From assembly GCA_041687095.1 (NCBI GenBank), contig JAWLCQ010000047.1:1-29588 (forward strand): a stretch of DNA of 29,588 bases, read 5' to 3'. Positions 10,208 through 17,182 of the stretch are shown in pieces (the stretch's first letter is position 1; every line of letters begins with the position of its first letter). The position numbers and the translations under genes are program-made. The notes beneath the pieces are model-generated. The model did no database searches and was not told where the DNA came from. It saw nothing but the letters and a program-made list of their open reading frames with translations. Origin of the DNA: JAWLCQ01 sp041687095. Its GTDB lineage: Bacteria; Planctomycetota; Phycisphaerae; SM23-33.

Positions 10208-10776
10208 CCGGAGCCCTTTTCGGTTTCGGGGAAGTAGCGGCGGAGGATGTCCTGCCATTTCCCGGTCGCCTGCAGGATGTGCTCGATCGCCTCGCGGACG
10301 GCCCCGGAGCCTCCGGGGCGTTCGGTGACGTAGGCGGCGACCTGGCGGGTCTCGGGGGCGGCGTCGGCGACGGCGATGGGGTAGGCGCAGCGGAGCAGGA
10401 GGGGCACGTCGGGCAGATCGTCGCCGATGACGGCCGTGCGGTCCGGGGAGCAGCCCAGGTCGCGGAGGACGGCCTCGTAGGCGGGGAGCTTGGACTTGGC
10501 CCCGGTGTGCACGGTCAGGACGTCCAGTTCGCGGGCGCGGCGTCGGATGACGGGCGACTCGCGCCCGGAGATGACCGCGAGCTTGCCGCCCGCGCGCGTC
10601 CAGTACTTCATGCCCGACCCGTCGCGGACGTGGAAGGATTTGATCTCATCGCCGGAGGCGGTGTAGGTGATGCGCCCGTCGGTGAGCACCCCGTCGACGT
10701 CCAGGACGAGCAGCTCGATCCGCCGCAGGACCTCGCGGTCGCCCGGGGCCGGTTTGGGCTGGAGGGGCAGGGTCAT
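10204..10776 (-). CDS. kdsC: 3-deoxy-D-manno-octulosonate 8-phosphate phosphatase
   Basis: A 190-residue HAD-superfamily phosphatase that releases phosphate from Kdo-8-phosphate in the cytoplasm, the step before CMP-Kdo formation for LPS inner core. Motif I is LLVLDVDGVLTDG with nucleophile Asp26 and Asp28. Motif II is the ISGRESP segment, the conserved lysine lies in GAKSKLPAY, and motif III is VIGDDLPDVPLL, all in KdsC order. The short cap and 170-190 residue length fit the C0-type tetrameric KdsC family. The ATG at 10776 overlaps the kdsD stop and its own stop overlaps the next start, both by 4 nt (ATGA), so the three genes are one coupled operon. Related HAD phosphatases such as YrbI-like proteins with other sugar acids are the main alternative, but the kdsD neighbour supports Kdo. 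Confidence 0.9.
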   Translation of the reverse strand: MTLPLQPKPAPGDREVLRRIELLVLDVDGVLTDGRITYTASGDEIKSFHVRDGSGMKYWTRAGGKLAVISGRESPVIRRRARELDVLTVHTGAKSKLPAYEAVLRDLGCSPDRTAVIGDDLPDVPLLLRCAYPIAVADAAPETRQVAAYVTERPGGSGAVREAIEHILQATGKWQDILRRYFPETEKGSG

Positions 10777-11786
10777 TCGCCACCGCCGTTCGTGTAGGTC
10801 TTGATGCCCAGAAGGTCCTGCACGTCCACGATCCCGACCGGGCGGTGCTGGTCGTCGAGGACGGGCAACTCGTCGATGCGGTAGCGGGACAGGAGGCCCA
10901 TGGCCTCGCTGGCGAGGTCCCCGGCGTGCACGTGCTTGGGGTTGGGGGTCATGAACTCGCGGACCGGCCGCTCGAGGAGGGAGGCCCCGTCCTGGGCCTC
11001 GCGGAGCAGGTGGCGGCGGAGATCGGCGTCGGTGAGGATGCCGGTCAGGCGCCCCTGGTCGTCGATGAGGAGCATGGCCCCGGTGCGACGGGCGACGGTT
11101 TCGGCCTCCTGCAGGGCGGCCCCGAGGGTGAGGTCGTCGCGGACGGAGGAGAGGCGGTCCCCGGCGCGGAAGGTCATGGCCTCCTCGACGCGGAGAAGCT
11201 TGCGGCCCAGCGAACCGGCGGGGTGGAAGGCGGCGAAGTCCTGGGGCTGGAAGTTCCGCATCTGCATCACCGTCAGGGCCAGCGCGTCCCCCAGGGCGAG
11301 CATGCACGTGGTGCTCACCGTCGGGGCCAGCCCCAACGGGCAGGCCTCCTGGACCGCCCCGTAGCACAGGGCGATGTCGGCGTAGCGGCGCAGGGGCGAG
11401 TCCTCCCCGCCGGTCATGGCGACGACGGTGGCGCCCAGCGTCTTGACGTGGTCAAGCAGGCGGAGGATCTCCTCCGTGCCCCCGCTGTGGGAGAGGACCA
11501 CCACCACGTCTCCGCGGCGGACGCGGCCGAGGTCCCCGTGCAGGGCCTCCACCGGGTGCAGGAAGATCGAAGGCGTGCCCGTGGAGGCGAGGGTGGCGGA
11601 GATCTTCCGCGCCACGATCCCCGCCTTGCCGATCCCGGTGAGGACAGTCTGCCCCGGGCAGTCGTGCAGGGCGCGGGCGGCGGAAGCGAAAGGCTCCCCG
11701 AGCCGATCGCGAATCGCGAGGATGGAGTTCGCCTCAGCCTCGAGCGTCCGGCGGGCGAGCGAGAGATCGACGTCGTAGCTGGTCAT
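10773..11786 (-). CDS. kdsD: Arabinose-5-phosphate isomerase (KpsF/GutQ family)
   Basis: A 337-residue enzyme that converts ribulose-5-phosphate to arabinose-5-phosphate, the first committed precursor of Kdo. The SIS sugar-isomerase domain (about 35-175) has TGIGKAGIVARKISATLAST with the conserved lysine, then HPVEALHGDLG and SHSGGTEE for phosphosugar binding. Two CBS domains follow (about 205-335; AMTFRAGDRLSSV and REFMTPNPKHV mark their starts), the usual KdsD layout and a place for nucleotide control. The ATG at 11786 begins MTSYDVDLSLARRTLEAEA, the normal family N-terminus; the longer upstream frame is low-complexity. The Shine-Dalgarno is weak. It is first in the kdsD-kdsC-lpt operon, with a candidate promoter about 90 nt upstream. 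Confidence 0.92.
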   Translation of the reverse strand: MTSYDVDLSLARRTLEAEANSILAIRDRLGEPFASAARALHDCPGQTVLTGIGKAGIVARKISATLASTGTPSIFLHPVEALHGDLGRVRRGDVVVVLSHSGGTEEILRLLDHVKTLGATVVAMTGGEDSPLRRYADIALCYGAVQEACPLGLAPTVSTTCMLALGDALALTVMQMRNFQPQDFAAFHPAGSLGRKLLRVEEAMTFRAGDRLSSVRDDLTLGAALQEAETVARRTGAMLLIDDQGRLTGILTDADLRRHLLREAQDGASLLERPVREFMTPNPKHVHAGDLASEAMGLLSRYRIDELPVLDDQHRPVGIVDVQDLLGIKTYTNGGGE

Positions 11787-11874
11787 GTCGTGGCAGTCGT
11801 CCCGTTTCCGTTGGGTTCTGGGTGCATGGGCAGCGTCCGTGCCCCCGCGAGCCCCACCGGGCCCGCGAGGGGCC

Positions 11875-11904
11875 ATTATCCCCCATCGCGGTCGCCAACG
11901 TCAA
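11875..11904 (-). promoter_or_regulatory. Candidate promoter of kdsD-kdsC-lpt operon
   Basis: Minus strand TTGACG (11904-11899), 18-nt spacer, GATAAT (11880-11875): each hexamer matches the sigma-70 consensus at 5 of 6 positions. The predicted leader is about 80 nt. Confidence 0.55.
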
Positions 11905-11920
11905 TGGAATCACCGCCGCC

Positions 11921-12112
11921 GGGTGCACGACCGTGTCTGCGCAATGTCACCGTTCACGGAACGGTCCCCGCGGGGTGCCACCCTCAAGCCGCGTGCTGTT
12001 CGCGGCTTGGGGGTGTTGAGCCTGCCACGCCGCAGCACCCCCAAGCGGCAAACAACGCCGCTTGAGGGTGGCACCCAACGCACCGTTGCTGCGCAGATAC
12101 GGTCGTGCACCC
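11921..12112. repeat. Large nested inverted repeat between divergent genes
   Basis: Outer arms 11921-11943 and 12090-12112 are 23-nt inverted copies with one mismatch (GGGTGCACGACCGT core). Inside, two more inverted copies (about 11972-12015 and 12033-12076) each form their own hairpin of the GTGCCACCCTCAAGC...GCTTGGGGGTG family. Another copy of that inner unit is at 25259-25307. No open frame fits. Confidence 0.85.
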
Positions 12113-12327
12113 GCCGCCGCCCCCCGACCCGGAGACCCCTGCCGGGGGAATATTGCCGGCAGCGCCGCACGACGCGAGAGCGGGTCCTCTCGGCCGCCGA
12201 TTCGATGCCGCACCGCCAACGTCCGCGGGGGCAACGTGTTCCATTGGCCCGCGAGAAAGACCATCGCCCCGCCCGCCGAATTCCTGCGGATCCACCGGGA
12301 CCGGTATAAAGGAATCGCGATATCGGC

Positions 12328-12355
12328 TTTACTGCGGGGGCGCATCCTGTATGCT
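12328..12355 (+). promoter_or_regulatory. Candidate promoter of the DUF6785-like gene
   Basis: TTTACT (12328-12333), 16-nt spacer, TATGCT (12350-12355): each 4 of 6 to consensus. It would place the transcript start about 40 nt before the ATG at 12404. Confidence 0.35.
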
Positions 12356-12403
12356 GGTGGAACTTCGCTGCGGTACCCATCGGCCGGGGCGGAGTTACAA
12401 AGG

Positions 12404-15184
12404 ATGTCCTCGCCCCCGGCGGAGGCGGTCGCACCCCCACCCGCCGGGAGCGAAAACGAAGGAGTTGTTTCCACGATGACATGGCGCATCGCGATCCTGG
12501 CGGTCCTGGTCGGCATGCCGTTGGGCCTGATCCTGGCGGCGTTCGGGTACCGAAACGACTGGCTCCTCCAGCAAACCTACGTCGCCAGCGACCTGCTGCC
12601 CTTCAGCGTGTACGGGTTCCTGGTGCTGGGCCTGCTTGTGATCAACCCGATCCTGGCGCTCATCCGCCAGCGTGCCGCCCTCCGCGGGGCCGAGTGGGGC
12701 GTCATCATCGCCCTCATGCTCGTCGCCTGCGTCATCCCCGGGCCCGGGCTGATGTGGACGTTCAGCAACACCTTCGTCATGCCCCACCACTACCACGAGA
12801 CCAACCCGGGATGGCGGGCGACGAAGGATCGACCCTACAACCTCATTGACTTCGCTCCCGACGTCATGCTCGTCGGGCCCTGGACGCCCCCCGAACGCTG
12901 GTTCCAGCAGCGCGTCGACCGCTTCGAGGCCCAGCAGGCCAACGCCCACTACGACGCCCTCGTCAATCAATACGACCGCTCCCTCCAGGACAAGATCGAT
13001 CCCAACCAGGCTCACGCCTCCGCCGAGGCCCTCGCCTCCGTCGTTCCCCAGGCCATGACCCCCTGGCCGGTGACGGCAGGCACGCCTGACGCCCTCCAGA
13101 AGCAGGCGGCCGCGACCGTTGCCTCCCTGCAGGAGCAGGAGCTGGCGCGGCAGTTGGATGCCTATCGCCGCCAGATCGCCGCCGCCCCCCTCCCCCCCGC
13201 CGTCCGCTCCGCCATCGACGCCAACGTCGCCGCCTTCCGCAGCAGCCTCCTGCGCGACTACACCCCCGCGGACCTCGCGACCCCCCTGTCCTTCGAACAG
13301 ATCGGCTCACTGTTCTCCCGCCTCACCACGCGGAACCAGGAACAGCTCGACGCCGCCCTCGCCGCCACCCCCGCCGACCTGGCGAAGGAGTACCGCGACG
13401 TTCTGCACCAGGTGGCCCCCCAGGCGGCCGCGGCGGTGCAGGGCGCGGCCCCGGAGGAGTTGGCCCGCAAGTACCGCGACCTGGCGTCGAACTACCTCAA
13501 GCAGGCGGGGCTCTACCGCGAGGACGTGGTCGGCGGGTTCCAGAAGGAGCTGCGGACGTCGCGGGGCAGCGAGGTCAACAACATCGCCTTCTCCGACGTG
13601 CCCTGGGAGGCATGGGTCCGCCCACTGTCGTTCTGGGTGCCGTTGGTGGCCCTGTGCTTCGTGGGGGGCATCGGGCTGGTGCTGGTGGTGCACCGGCAGT
13701 GGTCCCAGCGCGAGCGCCTCCGCTACCCCCTCGCCGAGGTCGTCAGCGAACTCTACCAGGGCGCCGGGGAGCACCGGTTCGCCAACATCTTCCGCAACAA
13801 CCTGTTCTGGCTGGGGTTCGTCCCGGCCTTCCTGATCCTGTTCATCAACGGGGCGAAGACCTGGGAGTGGCTCAACCTCGAGATCCCCCTGGGGCTCGAC
13901 ATCGAGACCACCGTCAAGGCCAAGTACCCCCGCATGGGCGACATGCCCAACGGCACGTTCGCCTTCCTCAAGCCCTCCATCGCCTTCGCGGCCATCGGGT
14001 TCGCGTACTTCCTCAGCAGCGAGGTGAGCTTCTCCCTCGGGATCAGCCACATCCTGTTCGGGGTGTTCTGGTACACCGCCCTGTGGTCGCAGGACATCAA
14101 CACGGCCGGGGACTACTTCGAGGGCACGCTGCACTCGCACCACTGGTTCGGGTCGTACCTGGGGATGGCGATCATCGTGCTGTACGTCGGCCGAAGGCAC
14201 TACACGCAGGTGTTCCTGAACGCCTTCGGTATGCGCACGGCGGACAAGCCCGACCGCGCCGCCACCTGGGGCCTGCGCCTCGCCCTGCTCTGCGCGCTGG
14301 GCATGGTGCTCATGCTCGTGTTCATCGTGAACCTCCACTGGCTGCTCGCCACCCTCCTGGTGATGCTGCTGGGCCTGCTGTTCCTGATCGTCACCCGCCT
14401 GCACGTCGAGACGGGCCTGTTCTTCATCCAGCCGTCCTGGCACGCGGTGGGCGTGCTGCTGGGGATCTTCGGGATCACCGCCCTGGGCCCCGAGCCGCTG
14501 ATCATCCTCGCCCTCGTCAGTTCGGTCATCGCCCTGGACCCGCGCGTCTGCCTCATGCCCATGGTCGCCACGGGCATGCGGTTCTGCGAGAACGAGAAGG
14601 TGCAGCCGGGCCGGCTGGCCCCGTTCCTCATCGTCATGGTGCTGCTGGCGATCGGGGTGGGCGTGGTGGTGACGCTGTACTACCAGTACAACGAGGTGGG
14701 GACGGCGCACGACTGGCTGAACTGGGGCGGCAAGGCGCCCTACAACCTCCTGCAGGCCAACCTGCGCGAGATGAAGGACCAGCTCAACCCCCAGCAGTTC
14801 GTCGACCGCCTGGGCGAAGGCTTCCTCCCCGGATTCACCCGCCCGGACGAGCGGTTCATGACCTGGGCGTTCTGGGGCCTAGCCATGGTCCTGGTGACCA
14901 GCTTCTTCCGCCTGCGTTTCCAGTGGTGGCCGCTGCACCCGGCGATGTTCCTGGTGTGGGGCTCCATGCCCATGGCCCGCCTCGCCCCGAGCTTCCTGCT
15001 GGGCTGGATGATCAAGTCGGCCGTCACGCACTTCGGCGGCGGCGACGCCTACCGCAAGTACAAGCCCCTGTTCATCGGCATCATCGCCGGAGCCCTCTTC
15101 GCCGGGATCTTCTGGCAGATCGCGGGCGTGAGCTACTACGAGATGTACGGCGAGGCGGCGAAGTCCTACAAGATCCACTGGTAA
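12404..15184 (+). CDS. Large polytopic membrane protein, DUF6785/DUF6784-like
   Basis: A 926-residue integral membrane protein with about a dozen hydrophobic helices. Three lie near the start (WRIAILAVLVGMPLGLILAA, PFSVYGFLVLGLLVINPILA, GVIIALMLVACVIPGPG). The C-terminal two thirds has phrases I associate with the planctomycete DUF6785/DUF6784 group: VVHRQWSQRERLRYPLAEV, FRNNLFWLGFVPAFLILFING, FLSSEVSFSLGISHILFG and HVETGLFFIQPSW. The group resembles transporter-like proteins, but its function is unknown to me. Between helix 3 and the next one is an alanine-rich, strongly helical stretch of roughly 230 residues (about 166-399) that I do not expect in this family. The ATG at 12404 has GGAG 9 nt upstream; an alternative ATG at 12476 follows AAGGAG by 11 nt and would remove a 24-residue Pro/Ala tail. 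It is transcribed divergently from the kds operon and has no partner downstream. Confidence 0.8.
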   Translation: MSSPPAEAVAPPPAGSENEGVVSTMTWRIAILAVLVGMPLGLILAAFGYRNDWLLQQTYVASDLLPFSVYGFLVLGLLVINPILALIRQRAALRGAEWGVIIALMLVACVIPGPGLMWTFSNTFVMPHHYHETNPGWRATKDRPYNLIDFAPDVMLVGPWTPPERWFQQRVDRFEAQQANAHYDALVNQYDRSLQDKIDPNQAHASAEALASVVPQAMTPWPVTAGTPDALQKQAAATVASLQEQELARQLDAYRRQIAAAPLPPAVRSAIDANVAAFRSSLLRDYTPADLATPLSFEQIGSLFSRLTTRNQEQLDAALAATPADLAKEYRDVLHQVAPQAAAAVQGAAPEELARKYRDLASNYLKQAGLYREDVVGGFQKELRTSRGSEVNNIAFSDVPWEAWVRPLSFWVPLVALCFVGGIGLVLVVHRQWSQRERLRYPLAEVVSELYQGAGEHRFANIFRNNLFWLGFVPAFLILFINGAKTWEWLNLEIPLGLDIETTVKAKYPRMGDMPNGTFAFLKPSIAFAAIGFAYFLSSEVSFSLGISHILFGVFWYTALWSQDINTAGDYFEGTLHSHHWFGSYLGMAIIVLYVGRRHYTQVFLNAFGMRTADKPDRAATWGLRLALLCALGMVLMLVFIVNLHWLLATLLVMLLGLLFLIVTRLHVETGLFFIQPSWHAVGVLLGIFGITALGPEPLIILALVSSVIALDPRVCLMPMVATGMRFCENEKVQPGRLAPFLIVMVLLAIGVGVVVTLYYQYNEVGTAHDWLNWGGKAPYNLLQANLREMKDQLNPQQFVDRLGEGFLPGFTRPDERFMTWAFWGLAMVLVTSFFRLRFQWWPLHPAMFLVWGSMPMARLAPSFLLGWMIKSAVTHFGGGDAYRKYKPLFIGIIAGALFAGIFWQIAGVSYYEMYGEAAKSYKIHW

Positions 15185-15346
15185 CCGCCCGGGGCCATCG
15201 CAACGTCGCGGGTGCCACGGCTGCGCTGTTTGCAGCCATGCTCCTATGAGCGCGCGGCGGAACGCGGGTACAGCGAACCCGTGGCGCCCGGCGAATCGAG
15301 CTTTGCGATAGCCTTGAGTAGCCCCCCCCGCAAGGCCGCCTCCACC

Positions 15347-15683
15347 CCTCTGCCCGCGGGGCTGTCTCTTTATCACATTTGGGCGCTTCTGGACGCGCAG
15401 GACCCGCGCACTCCGCTCCCCCGCCTGCCGCCCCCGCCCGGCTCGTCCGGGTGGAGCGAAGGTCGGGCCAGCTATGGCGGAGCGAGCAGCGTTGAAGGCG
15501 GAGGTAGCTGTCCCGACCCTCGCTCCTCTGGGGCAAGCCCAGAGGGGGCGGGAGAAGAAGAAACAGTAGAAAAAGGAGGCATCGCGTGTAGCTGGCCCGA
15601 CCCTCGCTCCCCCGGGACAAGCCCGGGAGGGGGCGGGAGCGGGCGGCGGAAATGTGATAAAGCGACAGCCCCGCGGGGAGAGG
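15347..15683. mobile_element. MITE-like element with 34-bp terminal inverted repeats
   Basis: Arms 15347-15380 and 15650-15683 are 34-nt inverted copies with two mismatches; the core is CTTTATCACATTT. The 269-bp interior has two direct ~51-bp copies of a palindromic unit (15504-15554, 15588-15639) containing CCCGACCCTCGCTCC, plus a diverged inverted copy ending near 15474. There is no transposase frame, and no clear target-site duplication abuts the arms. It may be a non-autonomous element or a structured intergenic repeat. Confidence 0.5.
15504..15639. repeat. Two direct copies of a ~51-bp palindromic unit
   Basis: Copies 15504-15554 and 15588-15639 share GTAGCTG, CCCGACCCTCGCTCC, CAAGCCC and GGGGGCGGGAG. 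Each forms a hairpin, and compensating differences (CTCTGGG/CCCAGAG against CCCCGGG/CCCGGGA-type arms) keep the stem. Confidence 0.75.
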
Positions 15684-15764
15684 ATGTCGCGCAGCGATAG
15701 AAGACGGCCCCCCGCGATGACCGGGACGATCCGGATCTCGTAGCGATTGGGCCGAAAAGGTCCC

Positions 15765-16841
15765 CTACGTCCAGACGGTGATCTCGTTGCGTTCCTCGTC
15801 GCGGGCGACGGGGACGTCGACGACCTCTTCCTCCTCCTCCTCGGGGAACCCGTACCGCTCGGAGACGATGTAGACCGCTGAGGGCAACTCGGCGGGGAGG
15901 AACGTTGGCGGCGGCGCGGCCGCCCGCTGGGCGACGTACCCCACCGCCACGGCCAGCCCCCCTGCCAGCAGCAGCATGAGGACGAGGACGGCCCCGGCGG
16001 TTCCGGCAGCCCCGAGCGGCCAGAGCAGCAGGTTCAGCAGCAGGATCACCACCGCCGCCCCGCTCAGCACGGTCCCGGCGAGGCCGAGGGCGGCCGCGAA
16101 CGGGTCGATGCGCCCCCCAAGGCTCAGCGAGGTGCGGAGCGTGTGCGGCCGCCGCCGGGGGGGCGTGGCGGGGGCGCCCCAGGGCACGCCCTCCTGCCGG
16201 AAGCCGGCATTCCGCACGGGCACGAAGGCCTGCGGCGTCCGCGCCCGCATCTCGCGAAGGGCTTCGGCGACGCGGCGATCGAGGAGGACGGCCGGGGGCT
16301 CGGGGGGGGCGACCGGTCGCTCGCGCACCGGGCCCGCCCACAGATCCACCAGCCTCTGCCGCGTCGGTGACAGGGGCCGCCCCGTCGGCGCCGGGCCCGC
16401 GGGGCGCTCCGCAAAGCACAGCTCGCCCCCCTGCTGCCATCGCCTCACCAGCTCACCCGCCAGGGACGGGTCGCACGCTTCGGCGGTGCGGAAGCACAGC
16501 ATGGCGCGACCGGAGGCGTGGTCCTGCCCCGCGGCGAGGGCGGCCTCCACCCCAAACGGCCGCGACAGCATCACCAGGCGGATCCGCGTGTCGTAGGCCA
16601 TCAGCCCCTGCACCGCCTGGGCGATCGCCTCCGACCGGCCATCGACGACGAAGAGGACCTCGTATCGCTCGTCCAGCGTCCGCCCGACCGCTTCGAGGCC
16701 TTCCCGCAGCGCCTCCAGCCGCGGGCGCACGGCGGCGGGGTCCACGTCGGTCGCCTCCACCGTCACCGGCACGATGAGGCTGAAGACCGGCGGGTTAGGG
16801 GACGCGGTGCGGTACTGGATCGGTGACTCATCTCTGTTCAT
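15765..16841 (-). CDS. Degenerate GT2-like (GtrB/DPM-like) membrane protein
   Basis: A 358-residue protein whose N-terminal ~220 residues follow the outline of GtrB/dolichyl-phosphate-mannose-synthase-type family 2 glycosyltransferases: FSLIVPV at the first strand, LDERYEVLFVVDGRSE at the nucleotide strand, then DTRIRLVMLSRPFGVEAALAAGQDHASG, close to the usual RNFGxxAALxAGLxxAxG. The catalytic parts are gone: the DDGS motif is VDGRS, and the place of the metal-binding DADLQDPP reads FRTAEACDPS. Two hydrophobic helices follow (about 245-305), as in GtrB, then an acidic tail (FPEEEEEEVVDVPV). I infer a non-catalytic paralogue, perhaps a membrane partner or regulator; loss of activity is not proven. 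The ATG at 16841 has no Shine-Dalgarno, and a TAGAAT word sits 9 nt upstream. Its neighbours (tRNA, repeats) give no functional hint. Confidence 0.7.
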   Translation of the reverse strand: MNRDESPIQYRTASPNPPVFSLIVPVTVEATDVDPAAVRPRLEALREGLEAVGRTLDERYEVLFVVDGRSEAIAQAVQGLMAYDTRIRLVMLSRPFGVEAALAAGQDHASGRAMLCFRTAEACDPSLAGELVRRWQQGGELCFAERPAGPAPTGRPLSPTRQRLVDLWAGPVRERPVAPPEPPAVLLDRRVAEALREMRARTPQAFVPVRNAGFRQEGVPWGAPATPPRRRPHTLRTSLSLGGRIDPFAAALGLAGTVLSGAAVVILLLNLLLWPLGAAGTAGAVLVLMLLLAGGLAVAVGYVAQRAAAPPPTFLPAELPSAVYIVSERYGFPEEEEEEVVDVPVARDEERNEITVWT

Positions 16842-16850
16842 AGCGTGCGG

Positions 16851-16856
16851 ATTCTA
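16851..16856 (-). promoter_or_regulatory. Possible -10 hexamer of the GT2-like gene
   Basis: TAGAAT on the minus strand ends 9 nt before the ATG at 16841, implying a leader of only 0-3 nt if used. No clear -35. Confidence 0.25.
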
Positions 16857-16913
16857 CCGGGGCGGGCTCTGCGCGGAAATCCTTTTCCCCGGCGCATGGG
16901 GCCAAGGCTTCGG

Positions 16914-16942
16914 TTGCTTTCGCCGGTGCGTGCCCGCACAAT
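16914..16942 (+). promoter_or_regulatory. Candidate tRNA-Leu promoter
   Basis: TTGCTT (16914-16919), 17-nt spacer, CACAAT (16937-16942), ending 11 nt before the mature tRNA. Hexamers match at 3 and 4 of 6 positions; the spacing and distance to the tRNA are good. Confidence 0.38.
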
Positions 16943-16953
16943 GGTGGGACACC

Positions 16954-17039
16954 GGCCCGGTGGCGGAATTGGCAGACGCAGCGGACTTAAAATCCGCAAC
17001 TCCGAAAGGGGTGTGTGGGTTCGACTCCCGCCCGGGCCA
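16954..17039 (+). tRNA. tRNA-Leu (anticodon UAA)
   Basis: An 86-nt class II tRNA. The acceptor stem is GGCCCGG/CCGGGCC with discriminator A. The D-arm is GCGGAATTGGCAGACGC. The anticodon stem GCGGA/TCCGC encloses CTTAAAA with anticodon TAA at 16988-16990. A long variable arm follows (CTCCGAAAGGGG region), then the T-arm with TTCGACT loop. CCA is not encoded (next base is T), so it is added after transcription. It reads UUA/UUG leucine codons, which are rare in this GC-rich genome. Confidence 0.96.
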
Positions 17040-17182
17040 TGCTGCCCGGAGCCTTTCGCGCGGCGGGGCCCTGTTCTCCCCCGACGCCGGGACCGACGCG
17101 ATCAGCCATCAGCCCTCAGCCGTGGCACCCCCGTCTTCAGGTTCCTGAACGGCGATAGATGATCGCTGACAGCTTCCTCCCC

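Larger units (their letters stand above)
15185..15764. other. Repeat-filled intergenic region
   Basis: No gene supported. It contains a decayed GTGCCACGGCTGC...GCAGCC hairpin (about 15209-15240) just after the membrane-protein stop, and the inverted-repeat element at 15347-15683. Confidence 0.6.
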
